10,902 nt of DNA from Euperipatoides rowelli (GCA_003024985.2 PXIH01S0009036.1), one strand, 5' to 3'; positions 1 through 8,362 are shown, counted from the first letter of the stretch. A program made the numbers and translations. The notes: generated by a model from the letters alone, not told the origin.

Positions 1-23
1 AAAAAAAATTAGATTAGGACTAG

Positions 24-58
24 GGACAACCTCGTTGGACTATAGTCTGTTGTTGTCC
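24..58. repeat. Nested palindrome near the window start
   Basis: GGACAAC (24-30) is the exact inverse complement of GTTGTCC (52-58). Between them sits a second, perfect 10-bp palindrome GACTATAGTC (38-47). The two inverted repeats are nearly concentric, with 7-nt and 4-nt spacers, so the stretch could form a small cruciform. No gene or element border can be tied to it. Confidence 0.45.
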
Positions 59-240
59 ATCATATTTGTATTTGTATTGATGAAATGAATATTCATTTTG
101 GCCGGATACTGAATATTCAGCTAAATGTTAACAAAGTCCGATTACCGAATATTCGACAGAATATCTATCCTATTTATTTTATTAGTCAAAACAATCTATT
201 GACAATCTTTAAAGATGTTCGATTTTAAGCAATGCCATAG

Positions 241-271
241 GGGAGAGAAAAATCTTTTTTTTTCTTCTCCC
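241..271. repeat. Weak purine/pyrimidine hairpin
   Basis: GGGAGAGAAAAA at 241-252 faces a T/C run that ends TTCTTCTCCC at 262-271. The arms pair imperfectly and are low in complexity. It lies inside the 79-758 unit and has no evident function. Confidence 0.25.
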
Positions 272-363
272 AACACAATAAGGTCACCTTCTTGAAGCAA
301 TTAGCAGTTCTCATAAAATAATAGATTGTTACAGTATTCTATTCAAAATAATTACTTGAAGAT

Positions 364-381
364 AAAAAAAAAAAAAAAAAA
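364..381. repeat. Poly(A) tract (18 A)
   Basis: An uninterrupted run of 18 A. It is one of at least four long A runs in the window and could be a retroposed tail or plain slippage. No adjacent SINE or LINE body is recognisable. Confidence 0.7.
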
Positions 382-758
382 GACTATGGCAGTTTTATAA
401 TGAATTTGTAAATTTCAGGGCACAAATATAATAATACAGATTATTTTTCTCTTTTTTTAAACTGAATAATAACCGGCCTTACTTCCCCTGAATCTCGTAT
501 GATGCAATGCATTCATAATAAAATGCTAGTGTGTCTCCTCCTGATGCATTCATTAAAGTGTATATGTTTTTGTTGGAATTTGATTTTCTAAAATGCTACA
601 GGACCTCACCTTATTTTCTAACATTAATTTAGGGATAAACTCCCTTCCCCACTTGTTTAATATATTCAGGGAGATGACTAATATTCGGCCGAATACAGAT
701 CATAAATGGCCGAATACTATGAAACCTGGCCGAATAATAATCGAATATTCATTTCATC

Positions 759-1700
759 CATAGTTCATAGCAAAATAAATATTAATACCGAAATTTTCAT
801 TATTAAAGTGGTAATTTGTAGTACGGTACATAAATAGCATTTTGGCTAATTAAGCTGAGAAAAATTAGTGGCAGCTTAAACCCTGAGTATATTTCCTTTG
901 AATGTGAACAAGTCTGTGGAACACAATTACCTACTGTAAACAGTATATATTTAACTTTTTTTTAAAAAATAATTCAAGTATTTAGTCAAAAATTTAAAGA
1001 ATTTAAAATTTTAAGGAATCTCTGCTTAGTCTACTATTAAAAAAAAAAAGATTTAAAAGGCTACACAGTACCAGTATCTTAAATTTAGAACATTTATTTT
1101 TTTAAACTGTCTCAACGTTTTTTTTTTATTCTTCTAAAATAGAAAATGCACTTTATCAGCTTTTTTTTCTTTTTTTTTTTTATTAACGAGAATACACTTT
1201 AAATAAATGACCAGGAAAAGCTTTTAAAAGTGTATTTAATTGCCAGAATTATCAATTCTGAAAGCTTATATTCTTTGCATCATGATAAAAATAATTACTG
1301 TACTCAGCTGTACATCATTTTTAACTTTCCAAGTTATTGGAATATAATCCCCTCCCCTCAATAAAATAAGAATTTTTTTTNAAAATAAATGTCTCTTGAA
1401 AAGAGTGAGATTTCTAATGATTACAACACTTGATAAAATGTTTAAATACTAAAATAGAAGAAAAAATTTAAGACATGTCAAATAATAAAAATTAACATTT
1501 ATTGAGAATTTCTTGATAAAAGTCACAAGTGTAAGGCTTCATTATTCCAAAATATATCATTGTCGGAGATTTAAAATTAGCCTATTTCTTCTACGTCCCG
1601 TCCCGGGAAATTTTAAAAAAATGTTGGAAATAAAGATTTAGATCCATAGTGGGGACCTAGTTGATCGGTTCCTTCAAATACAGGAACATTTTGGAACTAT
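759..1700. other. AT-rich stretch without a gene
   Basis: No open reading frame of interest on either strand. It holds several poly(A)/poly(T) runs (about 957-967, 1040-1049, 1117-1127, 1161-1181), a short hairpin CAGAATT-ATC-AATTCTG at 1244-1260, one ambiguous base (N) at 1381, and a small GC-rich island with CCCGTCCCGGG near 1597-1607. I recognise no element or regulatory site. Confidence 0.6.
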
Positions 1701-1738
1701 CTGATCCTACTAACTACTACAGTAGTCAGTAGGATCAG
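1701..1738. repeat. 38-nt near-perfect hairpin
   Basis: CTGATCCTACT (1701-1711) is the exact inverse complement of AGTAGGATCAG (1728-1738). Inside it, ACTACT (1713-1718) pairs with AGTAGT (1721-1726) across a two-base AC loop. The only interruption is a single A/C mismatch (1712/1727), giving 17 paired positions over 38 nt. It stands alone in AT-rich DNA. It may be the core of a very short fold-back element or a chance-preserved palindrome, and no gene is adjacent. Confidence 0.75.
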
Positions 1739-2815
1739 AGAAAAATGGAGTAGATTGTCATTTTGAAACCTCATTTCACAAATATAAAGTGAGTATAATC
1801 AAAATATTAAAAAAAAAAAAAAAAAAAACTAAAAAGCCTAATGTTAGCTAGATCTTCTAATGAAGGTCCTTTTTTAAAAGTCTATTGTCAAATAACACAA
1901 ACACACAAGTCTGTAGCAGGATTGCATTTTTCCCCTGTTAAAAACATTAAAAAAATGTTAATTGTTTGAAAATGGGTAATGGTACAGCAGTATTTTTCAA
2001 ACTATAAAAACTTCAATACAATATTTTATTTATTTTATAAAAAAAATATCAGTTTTAAATAGCTACGTGTAGGCTATATGGGAGATTTGATACAGAGAAG
2101 ATAGGGAGTAGTGATACACTGTAGCTTATTATCCCCAGTAGTTTGACATTTTTTTGCTTAATTTTCTTAAATTTAAGCTTATGGCGCAAAGCTTATTTTG
2201 CAACTTAACTGGTCAATATTAAAATAGAATAACCAAAATAACAGTTAAAAAAATACCTTAAATGATATAGTCTAGCTAAAATCAATAAAAAGTAGTTAAG
2301 AAAAAAAAATTATGATGAATCTTATTTCTAAATATATAATTTGATTTTAATGATATCTTAATCCTAATTAGACATAGGCTAATAATGTACATTTAACCTT
2401 TATGTTAACTTCATCTTTCAAAATTAGTCAAGAACAAAGGCCTTTACCCTTTTAGCCTACTCCAGCAAACAATATATCAGGTTTTAAAAAACAGCAATTT
2501 ATCCCTTCAATCATGATTAATTTGATGACTGACTTTCTTACATGCCAGAATTACTGAAAGGTCCAATTCTGATAGCACCCAAGACAACATTGACAATCCA
2601 AATATTTTTTGTAATGATAGTAGGAGGCCTAATGTATTATTCTTACCTCAATTTTTTTCTACAGATAAATAATTTACTTTCCCGAAGAAAAAACAACCCA
2701 GATAATAATATGAATATCACTTCTACAATAATTTATTTGTTTATCATATAGCCTACTAATCACTTTGAACATACTTCAGTCTGGGGCTCAATTCTTCCTT
2801 TTTAGGTTAGGGTGA
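1739..2815. other. AT-rich stretch without a supportable gene
   Basis: It contains a 20-base poly(A) run (1809-1828) and several TAGGCTA/TAGCCTA heptamers (near 2070, 2385, 2455 and 2750). A 69-codon open frame at 2542-2751 (plus) would encode a hydrophobic, Ile/Leu/Phe-rich peptide that then becomes Asn-rich. That composition is what random AT-rich DNA produces, so I do not call it a gene. No transposon border or RNA gene was recognised. Confidence 0.55.
1809..1828. repeat. Poly(A) tract (20 A)
   Basis: An uninterrupted run of 20 A with no recognisable retroposon body next to it. Confidence 0.7.
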
Positions 2816-2903
2816 CCAGATTTGCACATTTATTCCCCGCAGTGGGGGCCACAAGAGTCAGAGGGCCCATCCTGCATTGGCAGGGTGGGCCAGTCCGCCC
2901 CTG
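2816..2903. mobile_element. Probable hAT-like terminal fragment
   Basis: This GC-rich island ends in GGCCAGTCCGCCCCTG (2888-2903). Its inverse complement, CAGGGGCGGACTGGCC, has the CAGGGGCGGA form common at hAT-superfamily transposon ends (family knowledge recalled, not searched). The preceding bases (GCAGTGGGGGCC, GAGGGCCCATCC) differ sharply in composition from the surrounding AT-rich DNA and probably belong to the same fragment. A matching opposite terminus and an 8-bp target duplication were not found, so this is at best one truncated end. The left boundary is approximate. Confidence 0.4.
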
Positions 2904-2904
2904 T

Positions 2905-2934
2905 ATTCTAGGTATATTCCACAACACCTAGAAT
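2905..2934. repeat. Short inverted repeat
   Basis: ATTCTAGGT (2905-2913) and ACCTAGAAT (2926-2934) are perfect inverse complements separated by 12 nt. It begins two bases after the hAT-like terminus. No function is evident. Confidence 0.4.
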
Positions 2935-3360
2935 CATGTGTTTTTCCATCTCTTTGTTAAAAACAAAGTTAAATTAATTTTTTTCTTTGCTAAAAGACGA
3001 CTTATTTTATAAAAAATAAACAAATTTATACTGTATTTCAAGAGAAAATTGCACGTAAAAATATTTAATTTTTAACGATTATATAGTGTGAATGAAATAA
3101 TCCTTGAAATTCAATAAAAATTGGTATTATTTTTTAATATTTTGAATATACAATAGGCCCTCACAAGGTTGGTTAAGGCCAAGGCCAGGGGGGGGGGGCT
3201 TGGATTACCAAACTACATAAGATACTAAATAGTTATGAGTACACGTACTTGACAGAAAAAAAAAAAAAAAAGCTTATCAAAAAAGAAAAAAAGTCTCATA
3301 ACACCACCTAACTGTTCTAACAGCCCACCCTTCAAAAAAAAAAAAATTATCAAAAATATA
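2935..3360. other. AT-rich stretch with homopolymers
   Basis: No gene. It holds an 11-base G run (3188-3198), a 16-base A run (3256-3271) and another A run near 3336-3347. An 85-codon minus-strand frame at 3225-3482 is made largely of Lys/Phe codons from these homopolymers and shows no domain, so it is not called. Confidence 0.55.
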
Positions 3361-3411
3361 AGGAAGCGGTAGCAGGCCTCGCCTAGATTTCCAGTCCGGG
3401 AGCCCTGATTA
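3361..3411. repeat. GC-rich island, possible second transposon-end remnant
   Basis: A local GC-rich block contains CCAGTCCGGGAGCCCTG (3391-3407). This resembles the hAT-like end at 2888-2903 (CCAGTCCGCCCCTG) apart from a few extra bases, and it faces the same way. It could be a diverged second copy of the same terminus. The resemblance is short and the assignment tentative. Confidence 0.25.
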
Positions 3412-3994
3412 GGATATGTGTGTGCGTGTCTGGAAGGGAAGGCTGATAAACAGTAACTTATTGATTTTTTTATTTTAATCAAAGTGTATTATTGTTAAAG
3501 CAATATTGTTACTCAACTTCACTCCTAAAAATAAATAAAAACCTTCTGATTTTAGGCTAGGGTTTTTTTATATCCCTTTAAAAAAATTCTAGTGAGGCCT
3601 CTGATTGTAAGCTAATGTTTTCAATCATTGAAACATTATGGTAATATCTCATTTTAATGTCTAAAAATATAGGCCTAATGCATTATTATTGTCTAATAGA
3701 TATTTTATTCTTACAGTATTGTGCTGTATTTCCAATGCGGTCTGCTTGAGCCAATCTCCAAAGTTTTGCATACTAGGACATTATTTCGCTAGTAATTATG
3801 GGAAATTAAAAACAACACTGTCATCCTGATGTCAACATTCATCTTGGTTTATTTGAAAACAGCTCAATAAAGTTTTATCTTAATTAACTTATTTGATCGA
3901 ATGTGAAGAAATAATAAATTAAACATGACTTAATTTAAGGTACAAATAAAACAATTTAACTGTTGTTATAAGCAGTTGATAATGCACTTTAAGT
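3412..3994. other. AT-rich stretch without a gene
   Basis: No coding signal. It has a short TG-rich stretch near 3416-3430 and an imperfect hairpin at 3613-3638 (TAATGTTTTCAA facing TTGAAACATTA, one bulged T). GGCCTAATGCATTATT at about 3673-3688 echoes GGCCTAATGTATTATT at about 2626-2641. Nothing identifies a known repeat. Confidence 0.55.
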
Positions 3995-4008
3995 GTGTGA
4001 ATTCACAC
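3995..4008. repeat. 14-bp perfect palindrome
   Basis: GTGTGAATTCACAC is fully self-complementary, with no spacer. It could serve as a dimeric protein-binding site, but no gene or promoter is nearby to support that. Confidence 0.5.
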
Positions 4009-4070
4009 CCGGCTCATATGGAATGGCTGATTATGTAGACTACTTTAGACTATTTCAGAAAAACAATGAA

Positions 4071-4151
4071 AAAAAGACTTATGCTAGGCTACATATTATA
4101 TAAAATTCTGTTATAACATAATTTTATATAATATGCAGCATAAGTCTTTTT
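4071..4151. repeat. 81-nt fold-back hairpin with one bulge
   Basis: The left arm begins AAAAAGACTTATGCT (4071-4085) and the right arm ends AGCATAAGTCTTTTT (4137-4151), exact inverse complements. The inner arms CATATTATATAAAATT (4092-4107) and AATTTTATATAATATG (4120-4135) also pair perfectly. The left arm carries AGGCTA (4086-4091) where the right has a single base, leaving a one-sided bulge of about 5 nt. The 12-nt loop (4108-4119) contains the palindrome GTTATAAC. A stem of about 31 pairs with a short loop has the size of an animal pre-miRNA or of a very short MITE. The A/T-rich stem and lack of expression data leave this open. Confidence 0.7.
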
Positions 4152-4300
4152 ACATAATGTATGCAAATAATTTAACTTTTTTTTTACAGATCTATTATTT
4201 TATAAACATATTTTATGACTTAACAGCATTATTTTATTTTTAATCAAATCCAATTATCTACCTATGCTTTGAAATCAGATTGAAAGAAAAAGATTAATTT

Positions 4301-4344
4301 CAACTTAACCATAGGGGAATTTTAGTCCCCTATGGCTAAATTGT
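4301..4344. repeat. Hairpin with CCATAGGGGA stem
   Basis: TTAACCATAGGGGA (4305-4318) pairs with TCCCCTATGGCTAA (4326-4339), with one difference, across a 7-nt loop. Pairing continues more loosely to CAAC (4301-4304) and ATTG (4341-4344). A bacterial-type terminator is not a sensible reading in this context. It may be a small fold-back element. Confidence 0.6.
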
Positions 4345-5088
4345 CTTTTACAATTTAGTTTGTTTAAAATTTCATTAGGTTTATTTCTACTTTTGCATTT
4401 TTAAACAAATTGCAATGGCAGCTAAATTTAATTAATTTTAAATGTCATACTGTATTTCTTAATATCCCCACCCTCTCATAATTTAAATCTTAGGATCAAT
4501 CCCTTGGTGGCCTTGAGCTTTTACAGTTGCCACATGTTACCTGCCAAGCACTTAAAAGTATACAGATGCTAATGATGTATATCCTATGCCTGGAATCTAA
4601 GCTTTTTCTGGGGGAATGATTGAAATTTTCATTCCTTTCAGGATTTAAGTTCAAACACTAGATTTGGATATGTTAAAATGAGACCATTAAAATGTATTTA
4701 ATTAATGCACTTTAAAATTAATATTAGGCTAATATAACGACCATTCCTTTGACATGAAAAATAATTCTGAAATTATTTTTATCATAAAAAAAAATATTAG
4801 TAAGTGCAGTATCATGGAAATAAAAGTGCAGCAGGGTAATAAAATAGTCTATCAAAAATACTTTTTATATTTCAAATATTTTTCTCTTACTGTAGAATGC
4901 TGTAATCGGGTACCCCCACCCCTATTCCTCGGCCAAAATTAGGCAATATGCACCATCGACAAACAAGTGTGTCATCACCACACACAGTTCTTGATCACTC
5001 TGAAAAAAATTTCAAACTAGGCCATACAACTACGCCCCCTAGTTTTTATCTCGTCTAAGATTCAGGAGAGTGTTTTCATGCAACAAAT
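4345..5088. other. Stretch without a gene
   Basis: AT-rich, with a less AT-rich part near 4485-4640 that has no long open frame. A short inverted repeat, GGAATGA (4613-4619) and TCATTCC (4629-4635), is present. A 62-codon frame (4754-4942) is Lys/Ile/Phe-rich with no motif and is taken as chance. No known repeat recognised. Confidence 0.5.
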
Positions 5089-5120
5089 TAAGTGCGCCGT
5101 TTTGAAAAACGGTGCACTTA
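5089..5120. repeat. Hairpin TAAGTGCRCCGTTTT
   Basis: TAAGTGCGCCGTTTT (5089-5103) and AAAACGGTGCACTTA (5106-5120) pair across a two-base gap. The one non-identical position (G/T) can still wobble-pair in RNA, so the hairpin would be continuous. A rearranged third copy lies 28 bases further on, which suggests a repeat family, not a chance palindrome. Confidence 0.65.
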
Positions 5121-5148
5121 TTTTAAAGAATTCTGATTCTAACCGAAG

Positions 5149-5179
5149 AAGTGCACTTGAGCCGTTTTGCAATGCATTG
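5149..5179. repeat. Third, interrupted copy of the AAGTGC-CCGTTTT motif
   Basis: AAGTGCAC (5149-5156) then, after an extra TTGAG, CCGTTTTG (5162-5169). This is the same motif as the hairpin arm at 5089-5103, split by an insertion. It abuts a perfect 10-bp palindrome CAATGCATTG (5170-5179), which recurs exactly at 5808-5817. Confidence 0.45.
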
Positions 5180-6379
5180 TAGTAAATCTAAGGTTTACTA
5201 TCAGGCACTATACAAGAGTGCCATTCCCTTTTTTGCCGAATGAATGTAAAGTTTACTTGCTCACTTCATCAGTATTCTACGGTAGGCTGTATTGGCCTAA
5301 GAACAATAGCCTAACACAACATCAATCCATAAAAAATCAAAAATTGTCGGCATAGAAAACTTTTCTGCACAGATTATTAAAAAAAAAACGATTGTTGGTT
5401 AACGGTTGAGCTGAAGGAAATAATGTAAAAAAATTATCAAAAATGATTAAGCATATTCTATTTATTAATTTTGGTTAAATTCCAGTACGCTTGAGGTAGA
5501 GCTATTATTTCAACTAATTGGAGTAGGATCAACATTGTGGAGAAGGTAGGGACTGTAAAAAAAAAAAAAAAAAAAAAAGGCTGCCGATCTATCCAGTGCT
5601 AAGAAATAATCTTCTAACATTGCCAAATTGATTGTTTTCTAATAATCCGTGTGGAAAGGTTTTCAACCCATAGTGCTACTTTTCACACATCCATAGCACA
5701 TTTTCTCTAGCCTACACATTGAGCCATTCAATCAATTGCATATTTATTCCTCCATGTGTGCTCATGACTCAAGTCCTTTTAATAGTTTTATCAATGATAG
5801 ACCTAGCCAATGCATTGTGTAATCTTAACATTCATTTAAGATTTTAACTTTTTTAAATATTTTTATATTTTTTTCAAGCCAGTTTTTTTTTAAACGTCAA
5901 AATTTTGCTTCAACAAGTCAATATATTGCTACTAGTAAGTTAAGGAATGTAACATTATAAAATATAAAATGGGCCCTGTAAATTTGAAAAGGGGTAGGCC
6001 CTATCTTGACATCTTAAAACATACCAGCAGGGTTTGCTCATTTTTGTGCGCTATTTTGAGCCGTTGACTTCCAGATATATTTTTTTGTTTTTTGTTAGTA
6101 ACACCTCTATTTGCTACAAGTTTTTTTACGCAATTAGCCAAAATGCTACTCCATTTTCAAACCGAGCTTAAACCCTGGCGACTCAATATTTATTTATATT
6201 ATTTTTAAAAATAAATTTCCCCTCCAAAGGGAGAAGAAATGTATTTTTTTTAATTCACTTTTAAATAATAATTGACAATAATTGATAATAAATGATTAAA
6301 ACGGGTTACTTTTGATGTTAACAAGAGCAGCGTACTTGGAAAAACCCAAAGCAAGCTGTTACAGCTAGGGGAAAAAACG
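5180..6379. other. AT-rich stretch without a gene
   Basis: No coding or RNA gene supported. It contains the longest A run in the window (5557-5578, 22 A), another copy of CAATGCATTG (5808-5817), and several TAGGC(C)TA-type motifs. The part next to the tRNA-like segment (about 6250-6379) may be the 3' body of that element, but I cannot define its end. Confidence 0.5.
5557..5578. repeat. Poly(A) tract (22 A)
   Basis: An uninterrupted run of 22 A preceded by GGGACTGT. It could be a retroposed tail, but the upstream body is not recognisable. Confidence 0.7.
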
Positions 6380-6480
6380 TTCCATAACTGCTCTAGCCGG
6401 GGCTTGAACCTGTACACCCCAGAATATGCCTTCGGTTTATCAAGTGAACATGAATCCGCTCGATCATGAAACCGAGACAT
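6380..6480 (-). mobile_element. tRNA-like remnant, probable SINE head
   Basis: Read on the minus strand, this segment has two RNA polymerase III promoter-like boxes in tRNA order. TGATCGAGCGG (6466 to 6456) fits the A-box consensus with about one mismatch. GGTTCAAGCCC (6410 to 6400) fits the B-box. They are 45 nt apart, within the usual tRNA range. The T-stem around the B-box pairs poorly and no cloverleaf with a credible anticodon stem forms, so it is not a functional tRNA gene. The likeliest reading is the tRNA-derived head of a SINE, with the body running toward lower coordinates (about 6250-6379). No flanking target duplication or clear tail was found. A decayed tRNA pseudogene is the alternative. 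Confidence 0.45.
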
Positions 6481-6809
6481 TTTTTATATTAGTACCAAGT
6501 GTCATCACCTTTATGTGGGCTCGAATAAAGCAACCTAATGTGCTTTTATCAGGGTCATTCGTGACTCAACCTTCATCTTATCATGTATCACCAATAGCAA
6601 ACTAATCCATATCAAGATCGGCCAGATGGCCATGTAAGTACTCATTTTTTTTATATGAAGTGCTTGTAGCATAATGTGAAAGTGCAGGGAATGAAACATC
6701 ATCATTGCTATAACTGATACCCTTGCCCAACTATTGCTGTTTCTTCAATGTTCTTAATTATGGTTTGGCTTTAACCTATGAAAATTAAATGTTTTGGATC
6801 CAGGGCTAA
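6481..6809. other. Stretch without a gene
   Basis: No open frame or known repeat. GGCCAGATGGCC (6620-6631) is a short inverted repeat; AGATGGCCA reappears inside the neighbouring inverted-repeat element (6832-6840). Confidence 0.5.
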
Positions 6810-7037
6810 ATTCCACTTTACAGTTCCACCAAGATGGCCACCATATACATAGCATTGCTCTAGTTAAAAATACTCTTGATTATCCTAGGGTTGGGGCATA
6901 GTGGATTTCACACTTAGTTGGAGTTAGGGTTCAGGGTAAGGTTAGGACTGCAATAAAATATTAAAACTGTAAAAAAAAAAGGGTTTTCAGCATTACGTTA
7001 TGTCTAGTATGATGGCTGCGGAACCGTGAAGTGGAAT
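6810..7037. mobile_element. 228-bp MITE-like element with imperfect inverted ends
   Basis: ATTCCACTTTACAGTTCCAC (6810-6829) is matched as an inverse complement at 7018-7037, with 17 of 20 positions identical. Similarity continues weakly inward (GATGGCCACCAT on the left, ATGATGGCTGCG on the right). Size and structure fit a miniature inverted-repeat transposable element. I found no target-site duplication and no superfamily-defining end, so the family is unknown. The interior is non-coding and contains a telomere-like G-rich stretch and a 10-base A run. Confidence 0.45.
6924..6946 (+). repeat. Degenerate TTAGGG-like stretch
   Basis: The bases read as four imperfect telomere-like units: TTAGGG, TTCAGGG, TAAGG, TTAGG. 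They lie inside the inverted-repeat element, after another G-rich patch (TAGGGTTGGGG at about 6887-6897). Such stretches occur inside ordinary repeats, so an interstitial telomere is not implied. Confidence 0.3.
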
Positions 7038-8362
7038 CGTGGCGGATGCAGCTATGCCATCTAATAGTTTTGAATCATTCTCTTGTGTTATAAGCTCCAG
7101 TCTCTGTCTTTCAGTGGTGCGTTATTTTAATGGCTGTGCTGCACGTTATTCTTCCATCTGTCATACATAATAGACTACTATGACTCATTTTTCTTTATGT
7201 GCAGCAAAGAAAACGGAACATAGACAAATTACTCATTTGAATGTTTTTTTAACTTTCATCAAAGATATACAGAAAATGTGTATGGTAATCCATAAAATGT
7301 AATATAGGTTAAGATATGTTTCCAACTACCACAGAATTGCTATAGTTTACGCAAATAGGCCTACTGTATATTTATTAGGTGTTACAAAATCACCATTTCA
7401 CTAAATCTAGTCATATTTTCAAATCCTTTGACCTTGTTTTAGACACACTTCTCATGTCTTTCAAAAATAGATTCTGCCATATGTGACACAAATATTCCAC
7501 AGGCTAAGTTAAATAATGGTCAATTTTAATGAGGTGGTTTTCGTTTTTTATATACAGTAATGCATTTCAAACCACTGGCAATTTGGGAGTTTAAAAAATT
7601 AAAATTCTAGGACAGCTCATAATTTTAAAAATAGATGATTAAAATTTTAATTAGAAGGAAGCTGTCAAACAACCATTTTTTTAAAGCAAGGCACAAAGTC
7701 AACCTTTCTCATCACTTATTCCCACCCCCTCCCCCTTCCGAACGGGACCATTTATTTTTAAAAAGCATTTAACATAAACCAACTAAATTTGATTTAAAAA
7801 AAAAAGGAAATGATGCCAAAGAAAGAACAAAGACTCATTAAAATAGTAAACTTCCTGATAGAAATTTCATTGGCAGGTAAAGGTTAAAAATCTTTCAACT
7901 AAATATTTATGTAGCCTGACTGCATCTTATAATATTGACAACACAATAAAAATATATTTTATTTGGATCAATCTTTTCCTATTCTTGAGCAACAAGCCAA
8001 AATATGAGAAACAATAATAATTATATTATAAAACTGATTTCAAAATCATTTTTCTAAATCCTCAAAATGTAAAATGTGTAATTCTTAGCAATGAGAATGA
8101 AGTGAGGCGATATAAAGCCAGATAAACTTCCAATCTCAACATTAGGCAGAGCAAGTAGTGCATGATATTTTACCTAAAATAAAGCAGTCTCTTATTATTT
8201 ATCCACTTAAATGATAGACTGAAGGGCATGAATAAGTGAAAAAGATGTATAAAATAAAATCATTAAAAAATATGTTTTTATTTACAAGTAGGCTACCTGA
8301 AACTACTGTATCTTCACTAAATACAACAAAAATAAACAGATAAAATTTATTGAACAATACAG
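7038..8362. other. AT-rich stretch without a gene
   Basis: A less AT-rich part near 7038-7160 has short frames only (at most about 18 codons after a possible splice-acceptor-like CTTTCAG), so no exon is called. A C/T-rich tract lies at about 7718-7738. The remainder is featureless AT-rich sequence up to the transposon border. Confidence 0.5.

Larger units (their letters stand above)
79..758. mobile_element. MITE-like inverted-repeat element with GGCCGAATA motifs
   Basis: The 16-mer GATGAAATGAATATTC (79-94) recurs exactly as its inverse complement at 743-758, giving matched ends to a 680-bp unit. Both ends also carry variants of GGCCGAATAC: GGCCGGATAC near the left end (100-109), and on the right a palindromic ATTCGGCCGAAT (683-694), GGCCGAATAC (708-717) and GGCCGAATA (728-736). 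Subterminal repeats of this kind are typical of non-autonomous DNA transposons, and ATTCGGCC-type ends suggest a hAT-like origin, which is inference. The interior (about 180-660) is AT-rich with no recognisable coding sequence. No clear target-site duplication was found, so the true borders may lie a few bases outside, or two diverged copies may be facing each other. Confidence 0.5.

Noticed and set aside
2542-2751. 69-codon plus-strand open frame encoding a hydrophobic peptide
   Set aside because: Ile/Leu/Phe then Asn-rich composition is expected of AT-rich random DNA. No signal-peptide logic, family motif or neighbouring gene supports it.
3225-3482. 85-codon minus-strand open frame
   Set aside because: Largely Phe/Lys runs from poly(A)/poly(T) tracts, with the remainder crossing a GC-rich repeat-like island. 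No domain visible.
4754-5355. Two 62-codon plus-strand open frames with similar RVPPPLF / RVPFPFL strings
   Set aside because: The resemblance is very short and the surrounding bases do not align. Both are taken as chance.
6250-6480. 76-codon minus-strand frame as a protein
   Set aside because: It overlaps the tRNA-like segment. The pol III box pattern explains that part better than coding.
6380-6480. A functional tRNA gene
   Set aside because: The T-stem does not pair properly and no credible acceptor and anticodon stems can be drawn.
6924-6946. True interstitial telomere
   Set aside because: Only four imperfect units, within a larger inverted-repeat element.
7118-7190. Possible exon after a pyrimidine-rich CTTTCAG
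   Set aside because: Frames close after about 18 codons, no donor site in a sensible place and no recognisable peptide.
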